From Pseudonocardia sp. TRM90224 (lineage in GTDB: Bacteria > Actinomycetota > Actinomycetes > Mycobacteriales > Pseudonocardiaceae): 64,000 nucleotides of DNA. Every line of letters starts with the position of its first letter. Within the stretch, counting starts at the first letter, position 1. A model generated the notes under the pieces. That model was not told the origin of the DNA and did not search any database. It was given only the letters and a program-made list of their open reading frames with translations. The translations under genes were made by a program, and so were the position numbers. The stretch is from contig NZ_JAJGSX010000006.1 of assembly GCF_021245725.1 (NCBI RefSeq), positions 397,379 through 461,378 of the forward strand, read 5' to 3'. This document shows, piece by piece, positions 41,610 through 47,608 of the stretch.

Positions 41610-41633
41610 TGCCTGGGCGGGCGGGTGCCGGGG

Positions 41634-41692
41634 GAGGGCAGGAAAGCCACTTTCCGGCCCTCACAGGGCAGGAAAGTGGCTTTCCTGCCCTC
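41634..41692. repeat. Double-hairpin repeat, family 3, copy 2 (59 bp)
   Basis: Same design as copy 1: two palindromic halves with AAAGCCACTTTC and its complement, exactly 59 bp. It lies between the converging giant gene and 50-aa gene, so it is placed to terminate both. Confidence 0.85.
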
Positions 41693-41722
41693 GGGTGCGG
41701 CGCGCCGGCCGGGCCGCTCGGG

Positions 41723-41875
41723 CTATACGAGCGAGGTGAAGAACCGCACGATCGACTCCGCGGCGTTGCGCAGGAACGCGATGATGTTCTGCAGGGAGTT
41801 CGCTGCGGCGTCGGGCTGCGCGACGATGAAGAAGATCAGCAACGCGATGAGGACGAGCCCAACGATCTTCTTCAT
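41723..41875 (-). CDS. Small membrane protein, 50 aa
   Basis: ORF beginning MKKIVGLVLIALLIFFIVAQ and ending IVRFFTSLV. It has a short basic N-terminus, one hydrophobic helix (about residues 4-19) and an amphipathic tail. Short proteins of this layout are widespread in actinomycetes and have no assigned role as far as I know. It converges with the giant gene, sharing the family-3 hairpin; partnership with the giant protein is not shown by the arrangement. Confidence 0.7.
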   Translation of the reverse strand: MKKIVGLVLIALLIFFIVAQPDAAANSLQNIIAFLRNAAESIVRFFTSLV

Positions 41876-41956
41876 CCTGGCGTCGACCACCGTTCTGGCG
41901 TGTTGGAGTCGGTCGCGTCAGGGTATCGCCCAACCGGGGGAACCGGCCACACAGCC

Positions 41957-42016
41957 GTCGACAACGACGTTATGGCCGTTTTCGGGGCCTCGGAACAGCC
42001 AAAACGCGTTATCGAC
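41957..42016. repeat. Inverted repeat, family 1, copy B
   Basis: Left arm GTCGACAACGACGTTATGGC at 41957-41976 and an imperfect partner GCCAAAACGCGTTATCGAC at 41998-42016, around a 21-base loop that includes AACAGCC as in copy A. Conservation of both arms and of the AACAGCCA segment shows a dispersed element rather than chance. Confidence 0.65.
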
Positions 42017-42062
42017 AAATCGGACGCATGGCCGGAACGCCCAGCCGTGGCGTCTAGTCGAT

Positions 42063-42092
42063 TTGACGCTTGCACGTCCAGTGCGCTAGACA
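42063..42092 (+). promoter_or_regulatory. Candidate promoter for the hicAB-like pair
   Basis: -35 TTGACG (42063-42068), an 18-nt spacer and -10 TAGACA (42087-42092). Initiation would fall at about 42098-42100, which is the upstream GTG of the toxin frame, so a leaderless start there is possible. Confidence 0.5.
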
Positions 42093-42112
42093 GTAGCGTG
42101 GTCAAGCGAAGG

Positions 42113-42361
42113 ATGAAGGCTGCACAGGCGCTTCAGCTCGTCCGGCGAACGGCTCGGGAGCATCAGATGGCCGTCGTCGAGCTGCCTGGCCGCGGGAAGG
42201 GCTCCCATCGCATCTACTCCGTGCAGAGTTCCGAAGGGATCGAGGTCTCGCGCTTCGGCCTCACGGATCATCCGCGGGAGCTCACGTGGACGGTGCTGCG
42301 CGGAGTCGAGACTGCGCTTGCGCCATGGTTCGGCGACAAATGGATGGAGGCTGACCGATGA
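42113..42361 (+). CDS. hicA: HicA-like toxin of a type II toxin-antitoxin pair
   Basis: 82 residues from the ATG (87 from an in-frame GTG at 42098). GRGKGSHRIY contains the Gly-Ser-His of HicA mRNA-interferase-like proteins, which use this histidine and a dsRBD-like fold to cut mRNA; DHPRELTWTVLRGVE matches the second half. I preferred the ATG because it gives the usual HicA N-terminus, but the promoter position favours the GTG. The stop overlaps the antitoxin start by 4 bases (ATGA). It is longer than minimal HicA at the C-terminus. Confidence 0.75.
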   Translation: MKAAQALQLVRRTAREHQMAVVELPGRGKGSHRIYSVQSSEGIEVSRFGLTDHPRELTWTVLRGVETALAPWFGDKWMEADR

Positions 42362-42753
42362 GCAAGCGCCCCACGTACGGCGTCACCGTCGGCCGGGAGG
42401 ACGGGCTGTGGACTGCTGAGGTCGACGGGCTGCCGCCGAACTTCGCGGCGGCGACCGACGTCGAGCACTTCGCCGATCTGGATCGTGAGGTCCGCGATCT
42501 GATCGCCGGTCTCATGGAGACCGAACCGGACGAGTTCGACCTCGTGTGGCACTACATCCAGGGCGACCAGGACTACACGAGCCGGCTGGAGCAGTTTCGG
42601 ATGTGGGAGGACCGCCTGCGCGTGGATGTCGAGCATCACGAAGCGGCGCGGAAAGCAGCGATCGAGGCGATGCGGGCAGCTGGCTTGTCGCTGCGAGATA
42701 TCGCTGACGTCGTCCAGATCTCCTACCAGCGGGTCCATCAGATCGCCGGCTGA
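42358..42753 (+). CDS. hicB: HicB-like antitoxin with C-terminal helix-turn-helix
   Basis: 131 residues. The N-terminal YGVTVGREDGLWTAEVDGLPP segment has the degraded-RNaseH-like HicB pattern, including the AxVxxLP strand. The C-terminal AAGLSLRDIADVVQISYQRVHQIAG is a helix-turn-helix that should bind the operon promoter. It is translationally coupled to the toxin. The order toxin then antitoxin is normal for HicAB. The pair resembles a stability module next to a large accessory gene. Confidence 0.8.
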   Translation: MSKRPTYGVTVGREDGLWTAEVDGLPPNFAAATDVEHFADLDREVRDLIAGLMETEPDEFDLVWHYIQGDQDYTSRLEQFRMWEDRLRVDVEHHEAARKAAIEAMRAAGLSLRDIADVVQISYQRVHQIAG

Positions 42754-42792
42754 CCACCGCTGCCCGGCGAGTGAAGGCATCGCCGCGGTTTC

Positions 42793-42823
42793 TCGACGTG
42801 GACGGCCTCGATCGGGTTAGGCT
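42793..42823 (+). promoter_or_regulatory. Candidate promoter for the esterase/ATP-grasp pair
   Basis: TCGACG at 42793-42798, a 19-nt spacer and TAGGCT at 42818-42823. Initiation near 42830 would give a short leader containing the GGAGG ribosome site at 42843-42847. Confidence 0.35.
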
Positions 42824-42851
42824 GGCCGCCGCCGGATCTTACGGAGGTGTG

Positions 42852-43607
42852 ATGAGGCAACGCTCCGCCGACCTCTGGTCGCAGGCACTCGGCGGCAGCG
42901 GGTCCGTCATCGCGTACGGGCACTGGGGACGGCCGGTGTTGATGTTCCCGGCAGAGGCGGGGCGGGCGGGCGATGCGGCGTCCAACGGCATGGTGGGGGC
43001 GGTCGCCGATCTGATCGATTCCGGCCAGGTGAAGCTCTACTGCATCGACAGCTACGACGCGCAGTCGTGGTCGCACAAGGGGCTCCCGCTCGAGGAGCGG
43101 GCGCGCAGGCACGACGCGTACGAGTCGTGGATCCTCGACCACGTCGTGCCCTGGATCCACGACGACTGCGGCGGCCCGACGGGCATCGTCACCACCGGCT
43201 GCAGCATGGGCGCGTTCCACGCCGCCAACCTCACCCTCAAGCGCGGCGACCTGTTCCCGCGCGCGCTGTGCCTCTCCGGCAACTACGACCCCAGCTCGTG
43301 GCACGGGTGGGGCGAGCGCGGCGACGCCTTGTACTTCAACAACCCGCTCGACTACGTCGGGAACCTGCACGGCGACCACCTCGACTGGCTGCGCGCGCAG
43401 GTGCGGCTCACGCTGGTCTGCGGGCAGGGGCAGTGGGAGGACACCACGGGCGCGCTGAACAGCACGAAGGCGCTCGCCGGGCGGCTGTCGGAGAAGGGCG
43501 TGCCGCACGAGCTGGACCTCTGGGGCCACGACGTCGCGCACGACTGGCCGTGGTGGCGCCGCCAGATCGCACACCACCTTCCGCGGATCATCGGAGGCGA
43601 CGCATGA
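42852..43607 (+). CDS. Esterase D/antigen-85-like alpha/beta hydrolase
   Basis: 251 residues. The nucleophile motif is TGCSMGAFH (G-x-S-x-G), with a C-terminal GHDVAHDW histidine and an LVCGQGQWED acidic region completing a Ser-His-Asp-type triad. It has no signal peptide, so it acts in the cytoplasm. I chose the ATG with GGAGG 4 nt upstream rather than the in-frame ATG at 42771. Its stop overlaps the start of the following ATP-grasp gene (ATGA), so the two are co-expressed; the esterase may hydrolyse an ester or thioester in the product of the ligases. Substrate is unknown. Confidence 0.85.
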   Translation: MRQRSADLWSQALGGSGSVIAYGHWGRPVLMFPAEAGRAGDAASNGMVGAVADLIDSGQVKLYCIDSYDAQSWSHKGLPLEERARRHDAYESWILDHVVPWIHDDCGGPTGIVTTGCSMGAFHAANLTLKRGDLFPRALCLSGNYDPSSWHGWGERGDALYFNNPLDYVGNLHGDHLDWLRAQVRLTLVCGQGQWEDTTGALNSTKALAGRLSEKGVPHELDLWGHDVAHDWPWWRRQIAHHLPRIIGGDA

Positions 43608-44851
43608 ACAAGCACCTCGTCGGCCTGTTGCTCGGCACCGAAGAGGACTGGCCCGCCGCGTTCGAGACGCTCGCGCGGCGCGTCGGCCCGGTGTCGGACT
43701 CGGCGGGCGAGGAGCATTCCTTCGACGTCGAGCGGATCACCATCGAGCCCTTCGACCTGCGCGCGAAGCCGCGGTACGACCTCGTCATCGACCGGCTCGC
43801 GTACTGGTACTACGTGCCGAGGGAGTGGCTGAAGAAGGTCGCGCTCATGGACGACGTGTACCTCCTGAACAGCCCGTTCACGTTCCAGTCGATGGAGAAG
43901 CACGCCGCGTACTGCGCGATGATGCGGCTCGGGCTGAAGGTGCCCGACACCGTGCTCGTCCCTTACAAGAACCCGCCGGACCACACCAAGTGGGCGTACA
44001 CGGCGGCGCGCTACAACAAGTCGTTCGACCTCGACGCCATCGCCGAGCGCATGGGCTATCCGATGTTCATGAAGCCCTACGACGGCGGCGCGTGGGTGGG
44101 CGTCACCCGCATCGGCAACCAGGACGACCTGCACACGGCCTACGACCAGTCCGGGCAGCGGCTGATGCACCTGCAGAAGTCCGTCGAGGGCTACGACGTG
44201 TTCGCGCGGTCGCTCTCGATCGGCGCCGAGACGATGGTGATGAAGTTCCGCCCGGAACTGCCCATGCACGAGCGGTACGCCGTCGAGCACGGGTTCCTCT
44301 CCCCGGACACCGGCCACGAGGTCGTGACGATCTCCCGGCTGGTCAACGCGTTCTTCCGCTGGGAGTTCAACTCCTGCGAGACCCTCGTGCACGGCACCGA
44401 CGTGCACCCGATCGACTACGCCAACGCCTGCCCGGACGTCTCCCTGACCTCGCTGCACTACTACTTCCCGTGGGCGATGGCCGCGCTGGTGCGTTGGACG
44501 GTGTTCTGCGCGGTGACGGGCCGGCGCCCGCGCCTCGACCTGGACATGGGCAACTACTTCGCCATCGCCGACCGCGACGACATGTCCTACGACGACAAGC
44601 TCGCCGCCTACCGGGTCCTCGCCGACTCCTACTTCGAGACCGACCGCTACTGGGACTTCGCCGCCAGCCGCCTCGGCCACCTCGACGAGGTGCTGCTGGA
44701 GTGGGTCGCGGGCCCCGACTTCGACAAGCTGCTCGTCGACACCGTCCACGCCACCTACCCGGCCGAGGAGCACGAGCGGTTCATCGCCCACTTCCGCGGC
44801 CTCGTCGGGCTGTGGGTGACCGACACGAAGGCGGCGCAGCCGGCGGGGTAG
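43604..44851 (+). CDS. ATP-grasp family protein (ligase 1)
   Basis: 415 residues. The ATP-grasp core includes YPMFMKPYDGGAWVGV (phosphate-binding strand with the ATP-lysine) and DLDMGNYFAIADRDD near the metal-binding acidic residues. The N-terminal domain (LVGLLLGTEED) is a pre-ATP-grasp fold, as in glutathione- or D-Ala-ligase relatives. Such enzymes couple a carboxylate to an amine through an acyl phosphate. It lacks sequence similarity by eye to the three ligases further on except in the core, so it may act on a different substrate. Translation is coupled to the upstream esterase. Confidence 0.8.
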   Translation: MNKHLVGLLLGTEEDWPAAFETLARRVGPVSDSAGEEHSFDVERITIEPFDLRAKPRYDLVIDRLAYWYYVPREWLKKVALMDDVYLLNSPFTFQSMEKHAAYCAMMRLGLKVPDTVLVPYKNPPDHTKWAYTAARYNKSFDLDAIAERMGYPMFMKPYDGGAWVGVTRIGNQDDLHTAYDQSGQRLMHLQKSVEGYDVFARSLSIGAETMVMKFRPELPMHERYAVEHGFLSPDTGHEVVTISRLVNAFFRWEFNSCETLVHGTDVHPIDYANACPDVSLTSLHYYFPWAMAALVRWTVFCAVTGRRPRLDLDMGNYFAIADRDDMSYDDKLAAYRVLADSYFETDRYWDFAASRLGHLDEVLLEWVAGPDFDKLLVDTVHATYPAEEHERFIAHFRGLVGLWVTDTKAAQPAG

Positions 44852-44868
44852 CCGACACGGTCGGGTGG

Positions 44869-44927
44869 GAGGGCAGGAAAGCCACTTTCAGGCCCTGTGG
44901 GGGCAGGAAAGTGGCTTTCCTGCCCTC
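44869..44927. repeat. Double-hairpin repeat, family 3, copy 3 (59 bp)
   Basis: Same two-palindrome design, again 59 bp, with GAGGGCAGGAAAGCCACTTTC in the first half. It lies between the converging ATP-grasp and RpiR-type genes and is placed as a bidirectional terminator. Confidence 0.85.
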
Positions 44928-44930
44928 CCC

Positions 44931-45716
44931 TCAGCCCCTCGCCGCCGGCGCGGCGAACCGTGCCGTGCGCGCGGCGGCGGCGTCGCCGAGCCGTTCCGCC
45001 ACCCCGACGGCGAGGCTCTCCACCACCGCCATCACCGGCACGAGGCTGATGAACGCGCTGGGTGTCTCGATCCTGGCCGGGAGCACGACGTCGGCGAAAT
45101 CGGCGATGGGGGAGAGGAACTGGTCGGTCACCAGCACCACGGGCGCTCCGGCCGCGTCGGCGGTGGTGGCGAGCTGGATCGTCGTCTCCTCGTAGCCGCG
45201 CACGTCGATCACGACGAAGACGTCGCGGCGACAGGCGTCGAGCGCGGCGCTGGCGCGGCACAGGCCGCCGTACCCGAGGCACGTGACGTCGCCGCGGACC
45301 ACCTGGAGGCGGGTCGTGAGGTACTCGGCCAGCACCTGGCTGAACCGCCCGCCCGCGAGGCGGATCCGGCGCCGGCCGTCGGCGAGCAGGTCGACGGTGC
45401 GGCCGATCTCGTGCGCGGGAATGGCATCGGCCGTGTGCGTCGCGGAGGGGGCGACCGGCGTGCTCATTCGTTCCTGCACCTCGTGGATGAGCGCGCGCTG
45501 GAAGTCGGGGTAACCCGTGTACCCGAGCCTCGTGACGAACCGCAGGACCGTCGGTGTGCTCACTTCCGACCGTCGGGCCAGGTCAGCGGCCGATTCGAGG
45601 CCCGAAGCCGGATAGCCGCCCAGGAACGTCCTGGCCACCTTCCGTTCGCTGAGGGAGAGCTGCGCCATTCCGTCATGCACCCTTCGGCGCACGGTCGACC
45701 CACCGTCACCGGCCAT
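44931..45716 (-). CDS. RpiR/MurR-family transcriptional regulator
   Basis: 261 residues. The N-terminal HTH_6 domain (LSLSERKVARTFL...SEVSTPTVLRFVTRLGY) is followed by a SIS sugar-phosphate-binding domain with RLAGGRFSQVLAEYL and VVIDVRGYEE. RpiR proteins control sugar or amino-sugar genes in response to phosphorylated ligands. The ATG follows a TAGATT -10 box by 6 nt, so it is leaderless; an imperfect AGATCTA/TAGATTCT dyad overlaps that promoter and could be an autoregulatory site. It lies directly downstream of the amidohydrolase gene on the same strand, 18 bp away, suggesting that it controls that gene. Confidence 0.9.
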   Translation of the reverse strand: MAGDGGSTVRRRVHDGMAQLSLSERKVARTFLGGYPASGLESAADLARRSEVSTPTVLRFVTRLGYTGYPDFQRALIHEVQERMSTPVAPSATHTADAIPAHEIGRTVDLLADGRRRIRLAGGRFSQVLAEYLTTRLQVVRGDVTCLGYGGLCRASAALDACRRDVFVVIDVRGYEETTIQLATTADAAGAPVVLVTDQFLSPIADFADVVLPARIETPSAFISLVPVMAVVESLAVGVAERLGDAAAARTARFAAPAARG

Positions 45717-45722
45717 GTCGAG

Positions 45723-45728
45723 AATCTA
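45723..45728 (-). promoter_or_regulatory. -10 box (TAGATT) for the RpiR-type regulator
   Basis: TAGATT on the minus strand 6 nt before the ATG; there is no Shine-Dalgarno sequence, so a leaderless transcript is likely. The imperfect dyad AGATCTA...TAGATTCT covers the box and the bases upstream of it. Confidence 0.5.
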
Positions 45729-45734
45729 CCCCAT

Positions 45735-46886
45735 TCAGGTAATAGATCTGACCGGTGTGGCGGTCCCGTACACGCGCAATGCATTTCCGGAGCCGACCAT
45801 GGTGGCGACGCGCGCTGCGTCCGCCTCTGCCCAATCCCCGCTCGCCACCCGCTCGACCAGGACGTCCCCGATCGCCTGCCGCCAGAGCGTCGCCCCGAGG
45901 TGGTGCAGCTCGGCGAGCCCGAACGCGTCCGACGAGTAGAGGATCTTGCCGAACGGCGCCAGCTCCATGCTCTCGGCCACCACCGTCCGCGCCGCGGCGC
46001 CGACGTGGGGCACCGCCAGCCCGACGTCGAGGTAGACGTGCGGATAGGCGTGCGCCAGGTAGGCGGCGTGGCGGTGGAACGGGTAGCAGTGCAGCAGGAG
46101 GAGCGGCACCCCGGTCGGCTCGACGGCCTCGACGAGCGGCGTGAGCCGCAGCGGATCGGCTCGGTCGAGCCGCAGGTCGGGATCGCCGAAGCCGGTGTGC
46201 ACCTGCAACGGCAGCCCACGATCCATCCCCGCCCAGATCACGTGCCGCAGCAGCACCGGGTCGGCCAGGCGCGGCGCAGCGCCTGCATCGACAGTGCGCA
46301 GCCAGCTCGCTGCTGCCGCCCTGACCTCGGCCGGCGCCGGTCGGGCCGGGTCGACGTCGAGCCCGTACCGGTAGGCGACAACGGTCTTGAGGCCCACGGC
46401 TGCAGCGCTCCGCTCGGCGAGCCGCTCGGCGTAGCGCTCGGCGAACTCGTCCGCCCCGACCCCCGCTGCCGCGAGCTCCTCGGCGACGGACTCCAGCCGC
46501 ACGACCTCGCTCGCCGCACTCCCGCTCGCCTCGGCCATCTCGGCGGGGGAGAGCAGCTCGTCGCCGCGGTACCCGGTCTCGACGAGGAACCGCGCGACGC
46601 CCGCCGCGTGCAGGAACCGCCGGTTCACCTCGGCGGCGCCCAGCGCGGTGCGCCGCTCGACGTACACCTGCGGCGGCGCGTGCGGTTCGAGGTCCAGCAC
46701 CGGCGCGCACCACCGCCGCAGGGCGAACCCCAGCGGCGAGTCGAACGCGCTCGTCCCGGGCGGCGCCGGCCGGTCCGACTCGCTGAGCAGCGCGGCGAAG
46801 CTCTCGAACGTCAGGTCGCCGCGCAGCGCCCCGTGCACGTGGTGGTCGACGAGCGGCAGCGCCGCGATCATCTCGCGCAAGCTCAC
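45735..46886 (-). CDS. Amidohydrolase (PF04909-type) family protein
   Basis: 383 residues with a TIM-barrel amidohydrolase layout: metal-binding VDHHVHG near the N-terminus, QVHTGFGD and LLLHCYPFHRHA in the middle, and LYSSDAFG near the C-terminus for the catalytic aspartate. The family includes decarboxylases and hydrolases, as well as the N-terminal half of FluG-like proteins; the reaction here is unknown. It is followed by an RpiR-type regulator on the same strand. A family-3 double hairpin and a 44-bp palindrome lie upstream. Confidence 0.85.
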   Translation of the reverse strand: MSLREMIAALPLVDHHVHGALRGDLTFESFAALLSESDRPAPPGTSAFDSPLGFALRRWCAPVLDLEPHAPPQVYVERRTALGAAEVNRRFLHAAGVARFLVETGYRGDELLSPAEMAEASGSAASEVVRLESVAEELAAAGVGADEFAERYAERLAERSAAAVGLKTVVAYRYGLDVDPARPAPAEVRAAAASWLRTVDAGAAPRLADPVLLRHVIWAGMDRGLPLQVHTGFGDPDLRLDRADPLRLTPLVEAVEPTGVPLLLLHCYPFHRHAAYLAHAYPHVYLDVGLAVPHVGAAARTVVAESMELAPFGKILYSSDAFGLAELHHLGATLWRQAIGDVLVERVASGDWAEADAARVATMVGSGNALRVYGTATPVRSIT

Positions 46887-46913
46887 GGACCACTCCCAGG
46901 GGACGCATACGTT

Positions 46914-46964
46914 GCCGGGAAAGCCACTTTCCCAGCACCAGAGGCCGGGAAAGTGGCTTTCCAG
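46914..46964. repeat. Double-hairpin repeat, family 3, copy 4 (variant)
   Basis: Two halves GCCGGGAAAGCCACTTTCC and GCCGGGAAAGTGGCTTTCC flank a short centre. The core is identical to the other copies, but the outer arms are GCCGG-type instead of GGGCAGG-type. It lies upstream of the amidohydrolase start and downstream of the PNPOx-like gene. Confidence 0.75.
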
Positions 46965-46979
46965 GCGCGCTCTCGTGAG

Positions 46980-47023
46980 TTGCGGGTGGTGACGGCTGTC
47001 GCGACAGCCCTCAGCACCCGCAA
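46980..47023. repeat. 44-bp near-perfect palindrome
   Basis: A dyad centred on TCGCGA (46999-47004), in which 20 of 22 base pairs match: outer arms TTGCGGGTG/CACCCGCAA and inner arms GGCTGTCG/CGACAGCC. It lies in the 171-bp gap between the amidohydrolase start and the end of the PNPOx-like gene. It could be a strong terminator for the latter or an operator for the former. Confidence 0.8.
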
Positions 47024-47057
47024 GTCGGCCAGCCCCACGATCCGGACGTCGACCTTC

Positions 47058-47504
47058 TCAAGCCAGCCAACGACCCCCGGTCATGATCTCCGCCCCGGGC
47101 CGCTCCGGGAAGGACCGCCACGCCAGAACACGCCGCGGCGTGAGCCGCAGGTAGAGGTAGCCCGGTAGCTGCCGCGGATCGGAGGCCACCAGCGCGAAGG
47201 CGTCCGCCGTCGGTGGGTCGATCTCCTCGGGCGCGATGATGTCGACCGACCCGTCGACGAGTACGACGTCGAAGTGGTGCCCGACGGCAGCTCTGGCCAC
47301 CGGCCTGCTGCGCAGGTTCCGCACTGTGGCGCTGCGCTCCGCGGTCCCCATCGTCATGCGCTCGCCGTCCCAGACGAACGACATCGGGATGAGGTGCGGC
47401 GTCCCGTCGGCCGCCGCGGTGCTCAGCCAGAGCTGCGACTCCTTCGCCAGCAGCTCGAGGGTGTCGGCCGTGCGCTGGGCGGTGTCGCGACCCGCGTCCG
47501 TCAT
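47058..47504 (-). CDS. PNPOx-like (split-barrel) FMN/F420-binding family protein
   Basis: 148 residues with the split beta-barrel pattern of pyridoxamine-phosphate-oxidase-like proteins: LWLSTAAADGTPHLIPMSFVWDG, then TMGTAERSATVRNLRS and ARAAVG. Actinobacterial members often bind F420 or FMN and act as oxidoreductases; this one is closest in appearance to the F420-type subgroup with TARxxNL-like loops, which is inference. I chose the ATG at 47502-47504 because it begins just before the domain. It lies 104 bp downstream of an ATP-grasp gene on the same strand and may be part of that operon. Confidence 0.8.
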   Translation of the reverse strand: MTDAGRDTAQRTADTLELLAKESQLWLSTAAADGTPHLIPMSFVWDGERMTMGTAERSATVRNLRSRPVARAAVGHHFDVVLVDGSVDIIAPEEIDPPTADAFALVASDPRQLPGYLYLRLTPRRVLAWRSFPERPGAEIMTGGRWLA

Positions 47505-47608
47505 GGTGCCCGTCCCGTCCGGCCCGACCGTCGGGCCCCACCACCAACGACGAACAGCTGTGGGCCGGATCGACACGAACCCCCACCTGGCCCGACCGCC
47601 CGGCCGTC

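Noticed and set aside
41609..42112. Extension of the HicA-like gene upstream to a 250-codon frame
   Set aside because: The extension runs through the family-3 hairpin and the 50-aa minus-strand gene and has no HicA similarity.
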